A DNA stretch of 35,026 nt from Candidatus Omnitrophota bacterium (GTDB lineage: Bacteria > Omnitrophota > Gorgyraeia > Zapsychrales > Fredricksoniimonadaceae), in NCBI GenBank assembly GCA_002753465.1, contig PEAF01000015.1, forward strand, positions 1-35,026, read 5' to 3'. The notes under the pieces are model-generated. The model was not told the origin of the DNA and did no database searches. It saw only the letters and a program-made list of their open reading frames with translations. The position numbers and the translations under genes are program-made. Shown piece after piece: positions 1-7,589 of this stretch. The first letter of the stretch is position 1, and the number at the start of each line of letters is the position of its first letter.

Positions 1-1
1 C

Positions 2-157
2 GCCGATCTTGATGGTTGGATCAGGGCTGTTGGATCCCTTATCACAGATCCGGCCTTGCGCCTGCGTTTGTCCCGTGCGGCCAAGAAGCGTGTGAATGAG
101 CAATATAGCATCGTTCGCATGGTCAAAGAGATCGAGGAGGTTTATGCGGGTCTGTAG
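2..157 (+). CDS. Glycosyltransferase (GT4-like), C-terminal fragment
   Basis: Only the last 51 codons are in the window; the reading frame is open from base 2 and ends at TAG 155-157. The visible residues form an amphipathic helix with L-R-L-R-L-S-R-A-A and then V-N-E-Q-Y-S-I, which resembles the closing helices of family 4 glycosyltransferases (the common 'R..M...AR..v...fsw' ending). This part of the fold normally packs back on the N-terminal domain, so donor and acceptor cannot be read. The next gene starts inside its 3' end (14-base overlap), so the two are translationally coupled and probably act on the same surface glycan. The family call rests on a short tail and could be wrong in detail. 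Confidence 0.6.
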   Translation, partial: ADLDGWIRAVGSLITDPALRLRLSRAAKKRVNEQYSIVRMVKEIEEVYAGL

Positions 158-845
158 TATTCATCAGCCGCAATATCTTCCGTGGTTGGGCTATTTTGAC
201 AAGATAGCCCGGGCGGATGTGTTTGTTCTTCTGGATAATGTTCAGTTCAAAAAGAATGAATGGCAGAATCGTAACCGTATCCGTAATGCGCAGGGCTGGC
301 AGTGGATCACGGTGCCTGTTCTGCACGATCACGGGCAGCTGATTAATGAAGTGCGGCTTAATGTGACGGTTGACTGGCGGCAGCAGCATGTGCGTTCGAT
401 CGAGCAGAATTATGGCAAGGCGCCCTTTTTCAAAGAATACTGGCCCAGGATCAGGGCCATTTATTCGCGGGATTGGTTGACGCTGGCTGACCTGAATATA
501 GCGTTGGTAAAATTGTTCATCGAGATCCTGGGGATCAGAACGAGGATCGTCACAGCGTCTGCTTTGAACATTACTTCTGTGAAAACGCAGCGGCTTATCG
601 ATATTTGCCGAGCGCTGGAGTGTGACGCGTATTTGGCAGGTGCCGGCGGGGCGGATTACATGGATTTTGACCTGATGCGATCCTCAGGCATCACGCTTCA
701 GTCTCAGGCGTACCAGCATCCTGTTTATCCGCAGGTGTGGTCGAGGGCAGAAGCTGATTTTCAGCCGTTCATGTCAATATTGGATTTGGTGATGAATTGC
801 GGTGATAAGTCATTGGGGATCCTGAAAGACCCAGGGATTCAATGA
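144..845 (+). CDS. WbqC-family protein
   Basis: The 233-residue protein begins with the WbqC-family hallmark S-I-H-Q-P-Q-Y-L-P-W-L-G-Y-F and continues with D-V-F-V-L-L-D-N-V-Q-F-K-K-N-E-W-Q-N-R-N-R-I. WbqC-like proteins occur in O-antigen and glycan loci and are thought to help modify amino sugars, but their chemistry is poorly defined. An upstream in-frame ATG at 96 lengthens the frame, but I chose ATG 144 because AGGAGG lies at 135-140 and family members start right at this motif. The gene overlaps the preceding glycosyltransferase by 14 bases and the next gene by 4 (ATGA). Its neighbours, a PIG-L deacetylase and a DegT aminotransferase, support an amino-sugar role. Confidence 0.88.
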   Translation: MRVCSIHQPQYLPWLGYFDKIARADVFVLLDNVQFKKNEWQNRNRIRNAQGWQWITVPVLHDHGQLINEVRLNVTVDWRQQHVRSIEQNYGKAPFFKEYWPRIRAIYSRDWLTLADLNIALVKLFIEILGIRTRIVTASALNITSVKTQRLIDICRALECDAYLAGAGGADYMDFDLMRSSGITLQSQAYQHPVYPQVWSRAEADFQPFMSILDLVMNCGDKSLGILKDPGIQ

Positions 846-2365
846 TGCACGGGCATTTTGTATTGAATGTGTTTTATCCGCTCCTCTTGATTTTCGTTCT
901 TTTTTCCTTGTTATATCATTGGCAATATCTCAAAGAAGTTACTTCTAAATGCTTGATCCTTTGCGGGGTTATTTTTGCGATGTCTTTTATCGTCAGAGAG
1001 TGTTTTATCCCCCACATACCTCAGGTGTATATAGATGAATTCTTGTGGTTCGTGGCGGGGCGTAGTTTGTCTGAAACACACCGACTGGTTTGGGACGTCA
1101 GGTTTGGCAGCATACAAAACCCGTTATATGAGTGGCTTATTCCCCGGCCCGCGGGCTATCCTTTCCTGGAAAGTCTGATCTTCAAAGTTTTCGGAGCTTC
1201 CCTCGATGTTGTTTTCCAGATGAACATTTTCCTTGCTTCATTAACGACGATATTTATTTTTGGCATGGCGTATATTTTATTCCAGTCAGCTTACGTGGCT
1301 TTCTTTAGCGCGCTGATCTTTTCATTCTTGCCGGCGCATCTCAGGTTCTCGGCATGTGGTAATCCGGATGTCGCGGCGTTACTGTTTCTAACGATGGGTG
1401 TATTTTTCTTTTTACTGTATTTGAAACGTAAAAGGATCGTTTCAATGTACGCGGCGATCACGGCATTGGCTTTTCTTGTGCATGTTAAGCCGGAATATGG
1501 AGTGGCGTGCATATATTTCTCTGTCGTTGCCGCCAGCTTATTTAAATCCGGTTTCTTTTCAAAGGCTGATCTAAGCACTTTTATTCTCTATCTTATTCTT
1601 CTGCTGTTGCCATTGATCGGGATTATCCCCGCTATGGTTTGTCTTGAGAATGAGCATGCGGGGCATCTTTTCTTATCGGCTAGTGCGTTGATCAGAAATA
1701 CACAGGAAAACATTAAGGCATTCTCTACGCCCTGGGGGTTCTTGTTTATTTTGGGTGCGATCCGGTTATTTATCAAAGACCGCCTTAAATGGATGGCTTT
1801 GTTGGGTGCATTTATGGTTGGTTTCTTTCTGGTGCAGTGCTATTTCGAAGGAGCGCGCGAGAGGTATTCATTGTTTTATTCAGTCCCCCTTGCGTTGATC
1901 GCTGGTTATGGCTTTAGTGTATTGAAATCAGCAGGTAGGGTCATCGGCAAGGTTCTGACGGCGTTCTTTTGTTTAAGCCTGTTGTGGACGTCATTTAGCA
2001 TAACGCACGAAACTTTTGAAAGAATCTTGCAACGAGATTCATATCAGGAATATATTTTTATTAAGAAAAATCTGCCCAGGATGCCTCACGATGCCTACAT
2101 CGTCTCTATTAATGGGGAGATCCTTTTGGCCTTAGGTGAAAATGACCGGAAAGTGGTGCGTTTGGGGGAAGGGGTTTTAAATCATGTTGTTCCGCGCGTT
2201 GACACGATGGTGCTGTATCTTGGGTTGCCCTGGCATAATCAGGAGTTGTGGGTTTTACAGGACAGAAATGCGTTGAGAAAGACGTATAAGTTTATTACAA
2301 TGGTCGAGAAAGATATCGATGGGAAGAAGGTTGGCTTCTATTTTTTAGTCAAAAAGAAGGGGTAA
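842..2365 (+). CDS. Polytopic membrane protein, GT-C-type glycosyltransferase-like
   Basis: This 507-residue protein has many hydrophobic segments from its N-terminus to about residue 395 and a soluble C-terminal part of about 110 residues. An acidic pair D65-E66 (Y-I-D-E-F-L-W) lies in the first large loop after the early membrane segments. That architecture is typical of GT-C enzymes (ArnT/PMT-like), which move sugars from polyprenyl-phosphate donors on the outer face of the inner membrane. The start ATG 842 overlaps the WbqC stop codon, and the stop is one base before the PIG-L start, so it is inside the operon. The base composition is visibly more AT-rich than in its neighbours, partly because Phe, Ile and Leu are abundant. 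Specificity is unknown. Confidence 0.7.
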   Translation: MMHGHFVLNVFYPLLLIFVLFSLLYHWQYLKEVTSKCLILCGVIFAMSFIVRECFIPHIPQVYIDEFLWFVAGRSLSETHRLVWDVRFGSIQNPLYEWLIPRPAGYPFLESLIFKVFGASLDVVFQMNIFLASLTTIFIFGMAYILFQSAYVAFFSALIFSFLPAHLRFSACGNPDVAALLFLTMGVFFFLLYLKRKRIVSMYAAITALAFLVHVKPEYGVACIYFSVVAASLFKSGFFSKADLSTFILYLILLLLPLIGIIPAMVCLENEHAGHLFLSASALIRNTQENIKAFSTPWGFLFILGAIRLFIKDRLKWMALLGAFMVGFFLVQCYFEGARERYSLFYSVPLALIAGYGFSVLKSAGRVIGKVLTAFFCLSLLWTSFSITHETFERILQRDSYQEYIFIKKNLPRMPHDAYIVSINGEILLALGENDRKVVRLGEGVLNHVVPRVDTMVLYLGLPWHNQELWVLQDRNALRKTYKFITMVEKDIDGKKVGFYFLVKKKG

Positions 2366-2366
2366 T

Positions 2367-2981
2367 ATGAACATTTTAGCCATTGGCGCGCATCCGGATG
2401 ACATTGAACTTGGCTGTGCCGGGACGATGCTTAAGTATGTTCGGCGTGGGCATAAGGTGTTCTATTTGATCATGAGCGAAGGCAGTCAGGGTGGCGATGC
2501 CGCACTGCGCGTCAAGGAACAGGAAGATGCGGCACGCCGGGCTGGTGTTACGCGGGTGTTCTGGGGCGATTGCGTCGATACGCAGTTCCATGTGACGCGC
2601 GAGATGGTGACTCTCATTGAGAATATATGCCAGGAAGTTAAGCCGGATGAAGTTTATGTGAATTATCCGCAGGATTCCCATCAGGATCATCGCGCTTTGG
2701 GCAAGGCTGTTATGTCGGCGACGCGCCATATCCCGCGCGTGCTTTATTATGAGGATTATACGTCGCAGGATTTTAATCCGGAGATCTTCGTGGACATCTC
2801 GGATGTTATAGAAGATAAGATCGAGGTCATTAAACTGCATTGCTCGCAAGTGTCGCGTTCGTATCCTGGCGGTCTGGACATGCTTGAAAGCGTCCGGGCG
2901 GTCGCGCACTTTCGCGGTTTTCAGGGAAAGGTCCGTTACGCGGAAGGGTTCCGTCCCTTGAGGTATTTGAAGGCGCTATGA
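2367..2981 (+). CDS. PIG-L family (LmbE-like) deacetylase
   Basis: The 204-residue protein has the defining zinc motif A-H-P-D-D at residues 8-12 near the N-terminus and a second metal-site segment with H105, D107 and H108 (P-Q-D-S-H-Q-D-H). PIG-L/LmbE enzymes are zinc-dependent deacetylases that remove acetyl groups from N-acetylglucosamine-type sugars in glycolipids, mycothiol or bacillithiol precursors and surface glycans. Length and motif positions match the family. AAGGGG lies just upstream of ATG 2367, and the stop overlaps the following aminotransferase start by 4 bases. In this operon a sugar deacetylase beside WbqC and an aminotransferase suggests tailoring of an amino sugar; the exact substrate cannot be read. 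Confidence 0.9.
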   Translation: MNILAIGAHPDDIELGCAGTMLKYVRRGHKVFYLIMSEGSQGGDAALRVKEQEDAARRAGVTRVFWGDCVDTQFHVTREMVTLIENICQEVKPDEVYVNYPQDSHQDHRALGKAVMSATRHIPRVLYYEDYTSQDFNPEIFVDISDVIEDKIEVIKLHCSQVSRSYPGGLDMLESVRAVAHFRGFQGKVRYAEGFRPLRYLKAL

Positions 2982-4021
2982 TCCCGCATTCACTCCCGAC
3001 GATAAACTCAAAGATGATCGCGGCCGTGGCTCAGTCCATGCGCGCCGGCCAGGTGTCCATGGGGCCGCAGGTGAGTGCTTTTGAGGCGGATTTTACCAGG
3101 AAATTCAAGATAGAGGCGGCGGCCGTATCATCCGGCACATCGGCGCTGCATCTGGCCTTGCTCGCGCTGGGCGTTGGCAAAGGGGATGAGGTTATCCTGC
3201 CAACCTATGTTTGCACGGCATTGCTTAATGCGGTAAATTACACGGGGGCTAAGCCAGTCCTTGCGGATGTTGAGCTTGAGGGCGGGAACATATCGGCGAC
3301 TGATGTCAGAAAGAAAATAACGCGTCGCACGAAGGCGATCTTGGTGCCGCATATGTTCGGGCATCCGGCCGACATGAAGCCGCTTTTAAAGCTCGGCGTG
3401 CCGGTTGTTGAGGATTGCGCGCAGGCCATCGGAGCAACATACGACGGCCGGGCTGCAGGCACAATGGGGTGCATCAATATTTTTTCATTCTACGCGACCA
3501 AGATGATGACTTCCGGCGAGGGCGGCATGGTCGTTTCATCCGACAGAAAATTGATGTCACGGGTACGGGACATGCTCGCGTACGACCATAAGGATGTGTA
3601 CCGGATCCGTTTCAACTACAAGATGACAGACATGCAGGCTGCTTTGGGTCGCGTTCAGTTGCAGCATTTGAATGGATTTATTGTACGCCGCCGGAAGATC
3701 GCGGCGTTGTATGATCAGCGCCTTGGCGGCGTGGGAGTTGTTTTGCCGGCAAAGCCGGGCGTGGCAGCTTCCGCCCATTACAGATATGTGGTTCGTTTGA
3801 ACGGAGGCGTTGATCACGCGATCAAGGCCATGGCCAAGCGCGGCGTTGTGTGTGCCAAGCCTCTTTTTAAGCCGTTGCACCAGTATTTGAATAAGAAGGG
3901 CTTTCCCGTTGCCGATCAATTGATGCAGGAGAGCCTTTCCCTGCCGATCTATCCGTTGCTTTCGGATGCACAGGCGCGGCGTGTGGCCGACACATTTAAA
4001 AAAGTCATGGAGCGTGTGTGA
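2978..4021 (+). CDS. DegT/DnrJ/EryC1/StrS-family sugar aminotransferase
   Basis: A 347-residue PLP-dependent fold-type I aminotransferase. The N-terminus has S-M-G-P-Q-V-S-A-F-E, the helix-capping segment S-S-G-T-S-A-L-H-L-A binds cofactor phosphate, D146 (V-E-D-C-A-Q-A-I-G) contacts the pyridine ring, and K175 in F-Y-A-T-K-M-M-T-S-G-E-G-G is the Schiff-base lysine. Members transfer an amino group from glutamate to keto-sugar nucleotides. It overlaps the PIG-L stop by 4 bases and ends at base 4021, the first base of the next start codon. At 347 residues it is slightly short for the family (about 360-390) but has all expected motifs. The precise sugar is not inferable. Confidence 0.92.
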   Translation: MIPHSLPTINSKMIAAVAQSMRAGQVSMGPQVSAFEADFTRKFKIEAAAVSSGTSALHLALLALGVGKGDEVILPTYVCTALLNAVNYTGAKPVLADVELEGGNISATDVRKKITRRTKAILVPHMFGHPADMKPLLKLGVPVVEDCAQAIGATYDGRAAGTMGCINIFSFYATKMMTSGEGGMVVSSDRKLMSRVRDMLAYDHKDVYRIRFNYKMTDMQAALGRVQLQHLNGFIVRRRKIAALYDQRLGGVGVVLPAKPGVAASAHYRYVVRLNGGVDHAIKAMAKRGVVCAKPLFKPLHQYLNKKGFPVADQLMQESLSLPIYPLLSDAQARRVADTFKKVMERV

Positions 4022-4989
4022 TGAGAACTATCCTTTTGACAGGAGCTGCCGGGTTTATCGGTGCGCGCGTAGGAAGTATGCTGCTGGCACAGGGTGTTCG
4101 TGTTGTCGGGATCGATAATATGAATGATTATTACGACACCCGTATGAAGAAATACCGGCTGACGGCGTTGAAGGCGCATAAGGAGTTTACGTTCATCAAG
4201 GGCGATATTGAAGACCCTGCGGCGTTGGGCGTGGTCTTTAAGAAGTATAAATTTGATGCGGTCATGAATCTGGCAGCGCGGGCCGGCGTGCGTTACAGTA
4301 TGAAAAATCCTTACGTTTATATGACCACCAACGGCAACGGAACGCTCAATCTTTTGGAGCAATGCCGTGCGCATGGCGTAAAGAAGTTTGTCCTTGCCTC
4401 TACGTCGTCTTTGTATGCGGGCCAGAAAATGCCGTTTAAGGAAAGTTTGCCGGTGAATACACCTATTTCCCCGTATGCGGCCAGCAAGAAGGCGGCCGAG
4501 GTCATGGCGTATACCTACCACTACCTTTATGGGATCGACGTGAGCGTCGTGCGTTATTTTACGGTTTACGGGCCGGCGGGAAGGCCTGATATGAGCGTCT
4601 TTAGATTTATCAAATGGATCGACGAAGGCAGGCCCATGGAGCTTTTTGGCGATGGGTCGCAAAGCCGTGATTTCACATATGTGGATGATATTGCCGCCGG
4701 ATCGATCAAGGCGCTCAAGAGGGTCGGGTATGAGGTGATCAACCTCGGCGGTAGTGACCCCCATGACATCAACCGTATGATCGCTCTTATAGAGAAGCAC
4801 TTGGGCAAGAAGGCGCTCCGCAATGAAATGCCATTCCATAAAACAGATATGAAAGCAACTTGGGCGGATACGGCCAAGGCGAAAAAGCTTCTGGGTTGGA
4901 CCGCTAAAGTAAGTTTGGAAAAGGGGATCGCGCGCACCGTTGATTGGTATTTGGCTAATAAGAAGTGGGTGTCGAAAATTAAACTGTGA
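4021..4989 (+). CDS. NAD-dependent epimerase/dehydratase, UDP-glucuronate 4-epimerase-like
   Basis: A 322-residue extended short-chain dehydrogenase. The Rossmann glycine motif G8-A-A-G-F-I-G14 is at the N-terminus and the catalytic pair is Y152-x3-K156 (P-Y-A-A-S-K). The segment I-D-N-M-N-D-Y-Y-D-T-R-M-K and the later A-A-R-A-G-V-R-Y-S are characteristic of the UDP-glucuronate 4-epimerase branch. Such enzymes invert C4 of UDP-GlcA to give UDP-GalA for surface polysaccharide. I chose ATG 4021, with GGAG at 4009-4012 eight bases upstream; GTG 4018 is an in-frame alternative. It is the last gene of the glycan operon and is followed by a palindromic intergenic element. Dehydratase activity in the same superfamily is less likely but not excluded. 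Confidence 0.85.
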   Translation: MRTILLTGAAGFIGARVGSMLLAQGVRVVGIDNMNDYYDTRMKKYRLTALKAHKEFTFIKGDIEDPAALGVVFKKYKFDAVMNLAARAGVRYSMKNPYVYMTTNGNGTLNLLEQCRAHGVKKFVLASTSSLYAGQKMPFKESLPVNTPISPYAASKKAAEVMAYTYHYLYGIDVSVVRYFTVYGPAGRPDMSVFRFIKWIDEGRPMELFGDGSQSRDFTYVDDIAAGSIKALKRVGYEVINLGGSDPHDINRMIALIEKHLGKKALRNEMPFHKTDMKATWADTAKAKKLLGWTAKVSLEKGIARTVDWYLANKKWVSKIKL

Positions 4990-4998
4990 GAGATGATT

Positions 4999-5105
4999 GT
5001 CATCCTGAGGGCGTAGCCCGAAGGATCCACGCATTCTTTAAGGTGTGTTAATTGGCAATGAATAACTAACGCAGAGATCCTTTAGCTTTGGGGCTTCAGG
5101 ATGAC
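4999..5105. repeat. Palindromic intergenic repeat element (MITE/REP-like)
   Basis: Two imperfect inverted arms of about 30 bases flank a centre of about 48 bases. The left arm (4999-5027) and the reverse complement of the right arm (5076-5105) share 10 identical outer bases (GTCATCCTGA) and 7 identical inner bases (AAGGATC), with diverged sequence between. The element fills the gap between the epimerase stop and the glnS ribosome binding site, and an ATG at its right edge artificially extends the glnS frame. The arm sequence resembles 'GTCATCCTGAGC...GAAGGATC' dispersed repeats I know from many bacterial genomes. No second copy occurs in this window. It may also act as a transcription terminator or mRNA-stability structure. 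Confidence 0.75.
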
Positions 5106-5127
5106 GCAGGAGATAGGAAGGACTTTT

Positions 5128-6873
5128 ATGAGCGAAGAAATAGTGAACAAGCCGTCGGATTTTATCCGTGACATCGTCACGGCCCACGTTGTGGAAAAGA
5201 AGTATCCCGGCATCGTGACGCGATTTCCGCCGGAGCCCAACGGCTATCTTCATATCGGACATGCTAAATCAATCTGCCTTAATTTCGGCATAGCCCTTGA
5301 GAATGGTGGCCGCTGCAATTTGCGCATGGATGATACGAACCCCGCTAAGGAAGACGTTGAGTATGTTGATTCCATTACGACTGACGTGAAATGGCTCATT
5401 GGCGGCTGGGCTGATCATGTGCTAGGGCTAAAGCCGGACGGCACGCCTTATTTTGCCAGCGATTATTTTCAGGCCATTTATGATTTTGCCGAGACATTGA
5501 TCAAAAAGGGCAAGGCTTATGTCTGTGACCTCAGTGCTGATGATATGGAAAAATTCCGTGGCGTGCCGGAAAGGCCCGGTACGGAAAGCCCTTTCCGCAA
5601 TCGTTCGGTCGATGAGAACCTTGATCTTTTCCGCCGCATGAAGGCGGGGGATTTTCCTGACGGAACCAGGACGCTGCGTGTCCGGATCGATATGACTTCG
5701 CCGAACATGTGGCTGCGGGATCCCATTATTTATCGCATCCGTCATACGGCGCATCATCAGTCCGGCAATGCCTGGTGCATTTATCCCATGTATGACTTTG
5801 CGCATTGCCTGAGTGATTATCTGGAGGGTATTACCCACAGCATCTGCACGCTGGAATTCGAGGTGCACCGTCCGCTGTACGACTGGATCCTTGAGGCGCT
5901 GGAGCTTCCACGGTATTTGCCGCATCAGTATGAATTCGCCAGGCTTAACGTGACGCATACTGTCATGAGCAAAAGAAAATTATTGGAGCTTGTAGAGAAA
6001 AAGCTGGTGAACGGCTGGGATGATCCCCGTATGCCCACCGTTTCTGGCATGCGCCGCCGCGGTTATCCGGCGTCATCCCTGCGGGAATTCAGCCGCCGTA
6101 TCGGCGTCGGCAAGGTTGAGAACATGATCGATCTTTCCCTTCTAGAATTTTGCGTGCGTGAAGATTTAAATAAAACGGCGCTGCGCGTGATGGCTGTTTT
6201 AAAACCGTTGAAAGTTGTTATTGATAATTATCCCGATGGGCACACGGATGAACTTGATGCTGTTAACAATCCTGAGGACCTTTCAGCCGGCACACGCAAG
6301 GTCCCCTTCAGCAGGGTGATCTACATTGAGCAGGATGATTTTCGTGAAGAGCCCCCCAAGGAGTTTTTCCGGTTGGCGCCTGGTCGCGAGGTGCGCCTGC
6401 GTTATGCCTATCTGGTGACTTGTACCGGATTGGTCAAGGATCCTGTAACGGGAGCGGTCACAGAGCTGCATTGCACGTATGATCCGGCCACGCGCGGCGG
6501 CAATACGCCTGACGGGCGTAAGGTGAAATCGACCATTCACTGGGTTAGTGCCGCCCATGCGGTCGATGTCGAGGTCAGCCTGTACGACCGCCTGTTCACA
6601 TGCGAGGACCCGGGGCGCATTGAAGAAGGGAAAGATTTTAAGGAATTCCTGAATCAAGGCTCATTGACTGTGTTGTCTGCCGTTAAGGCTGAACCGGTCC
6701 TGGAGCATGTCAAGGCGGGTGACGTGTATCAGTTCGAACGCCTGGGATATTTTTGTGTCGATCCTTCAAGCACTTCTGATAAAAAGAAGTTCAACAGGAC
6801 CGTTACGCTCAGGGATGACTGGGCCAAGATCGAGAAGAAGGGTGCGGGTGCTCAAAAGCCTAAGCGCGGATGA
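5128..6873 (+). CDS. glnS: Glutaminyl-tRNA synthetase
   Basis: A 581-residue class I synthetase of the GlnRS/eukaryote-type GluRS branch that charges tRNA-Gln in the cytoplasm. The ATP-site motif is [13 protein letters not shown] (HIGH at 42-45), followed by the GlnRS-type [11 protein letters not shown]. The KMSKS equivalent is V-M-S-K-R-K at 279-284, and G-W-D-D-P-R-M-P-T follows. The C-terminal half carries the anticodon-binding beta-barrels. The length is close to the E. coli enzyme (about 554). An in-frame ATG at 5101 lies inside the palindromic repeat; ATG 5128 is preferred because AGGAAGGA (5115-5122) precedes it by five bases. The presence of GlnRS implies direct glutaminylation rather than reliance only on GatCAB. 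Confidence 0.97.
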   Translation: MSEEIVNKPSDFIRDIVTAHVVEKKYPGIVTRFPPEPNGYLHIGHAKSICLNFGIALENGGRCNLRMDDTNPAKEDVEYVDSITTDVKWLIGGWADHVLGLKPDGTPYFASDYFQAIYDFAETLIKKGKAYVCDLSADDMEKFRGVPERPGTESPFRNRSVDENLDLFRRMKAGDFPDGTRTLRVRIDMTSPNMWLRDPIIYRIRHTAHHQSGNAWCIYPMYDFAHCLSDYLEGITHSICTLEFEVHRPLYDWILEALELPRYLPHQYEFARLNVTHTVMSKRKLLELVEKKLVNGWDDPRMPTVSGMRRRGYPASSLREFSRRIGVGKVENMIDLSLLEFCVREDLNKTALRVMAVLKPLKVVIDNYPDGHTDELDAVNNPEDLSAGTRKVPFSRVIYIEQDDFREEPPKEFFRLAPGREVRLRYAYLVTCTGLVKDPVTGAVTELHCTYDPATRGGNTPDGRKVKSTIHWVSAAHAVDVEVSLYDRLFTCEDPGRIEEGKDFKEFLNQGSLTVLSAVKAEPVLEHVKAGDVYQFERLGYFCVDPSSTSDKKKFNRTVTLRDDWAKIEKKGAGAQKPKRG

Positions 6874-6898
6874 CAACCGGATATTTTGCGTGTATACT
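6870..6898 (+). promoter_or_regulatory. Putative sigma70 promoter of the hxs-like operon
   Basis: ATGACA at 6870-6875 (5 of 6 matches to TTGACA) and TATACT at 6893-6898 (5 of 6 to TATAAT) are separated by 17 bases. The -35 box overlaps the glnS stop codon (6871-6873). Transcription would start near 6905 and leave a leader of about 30 bases with GAGGT (6921-6925) eight bases before ATG 6934. This supports the small operon having its own promoter separate from glnS. Confidence 0.6.
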
Positions 6899-6933
6899 TT
6901 AAAAGTTATTAATAGTTATAGAGGTAAAAATAA

Positions 6934-7347
6934 ATGAAGAGTAAATTTGTAAAAGCTGACGGTTGGGTCAAGGTTGTTGTGCAGACCAAGGTCTATGCCT
7001 TGCAGGCGGTTTATTCCGCCGGTTACGTGATGATGGATAAGGCGTATTTTTATCTGGATATGGACAGTAAGGACAAGGTCGCTGTCTGGTTAAAGCCCAA
7101 AGGCAAGGCTGACCTTGATCAATTGGCCATGGATTTTTGCCAGGAGCTTTTGAATTATGCGCATTATTTTGCCAGCCTTAAGGTCAATGCCGAAAGCATG
7201 AAGCTTTTGCTGCAACGCGCCCTTTTCTCAGCCGCTCCGTCGTTGGTCAAGGAGGCTGAAGAGAAAGAAATACAGGATCTGATCAAGGAACTTGAGATGG
7301 AAGAGGAGAAAGAAAACAAAAAGCCCGCGAAGAAGGGCAAAAAATGA
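6934..7347 (+). CDS. hxsD: HxsD-like protein of a His-Xaa-Ser-type radical SAM system
   Basis: A 137-residue soluble protein. Residues about 12-100 fit the small HxsD family: a beta strand followed by Y-A-L-Q-A-V-Y-S-A-G-Y-V-M-M-D, two further strands (V-A-V-W-L-K-P-K), then helices with E-L-L-N-Y-A-H-Y at 71-78 and L-L-L-Q-R-A-L at 91-97. From memory the HxsD signature contains LLNDYxLRE, which aligns with the E-L-L-N segment. HxsD accompanies the HxsB/HxsC radical SAM enzymes and may help present the peptide substrate; its function is unproven. Residues about 105-137 are an added charged tail, first acidic and then Lys-rich. It starts the operon, and its stop overlaps the next gene (ATGA). 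The next-but-one gene is an HxsB homologue, which strengthens the call. Confidence 0.72.
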   Translation: MKSKFVKADGWVKVVVQTKVYALQAVYSAGYVMMDKAYFYLDMDSKDKVAVWLKPKGKADLDQLAMDFCQELLNYAHYFASLKVNAESMKLLLQRALFSAAPSLVKEAEEKEIQDLIKELEMEEEKENKKPAKKGKK

Positions 7348-7571
7348 GCACGCCTTTTATAAGGAAAGAAAAAGGTGGTTTTTTGATCAATTTGCATCAG
7401 GCCCTTTACCCGGGCAGTGCTGTTGATGCTTTTCAGAAAACCGATCCGCATGTGGTCGTTGGACGAAAAGGCGCTTATTGGTCTTTGAGGTTTTCCGGAT
7501 CAGACGCCATACGGCCCCTTGAGGCATTAGACCAGCTTTTGTTTTTGTCCAAAGGACACAGATCAAAATAA
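7344..7571 (+). CDS. Small protein of unknown family in the hxs-like operon, possibly a second diverged HxsD-like chain
   Basis: I do not recognise this 75-residue protein. It is basic at both ends, and its core reads F-L-I-N-L-H-Q-A-L-Y-P-G-S-A-V-D-A-F, then H-V-V-V-G-R-K-G-A-Y-W-S-L-R-F, then a helix P-L-E-A-L-D-Q-L-L-F-L-S-K. The strand, 'Y-x3-A-V' helix, strand, strand order resembles the first half of the HxsD-like protein encoded just upstream, so it could be a shortened paralogue or another substrate-recognition subunit. It overlaps the HxsD-like gene by 4 bases and ends 18 bases before the maturase start, so co-translation is likely. It has no signal peptide or membrane segment. It lacks the His-Xaa-Ser pattern of the peptide gene, so I do not think it is a precursor. 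Confidence 0.65.
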   Translation: MSTPFIRKEKGGFLINLHQALYPGSAVDAFQKTDPHVVVGRKGAYWSLRFSGSDAIRPLEALDQLLFLSKGHRSK

Positions 7572-7589
7572 ATTTTTCGGAGTTTGAAT

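Noticed and set aside
3949-5034. Long open frame of 361 codons on the minus strand
   Set aside because: It lies antisense to the epimerase gene, which has clear SDR motifs; its Arg/His-rich composition is that of a shadow frame.
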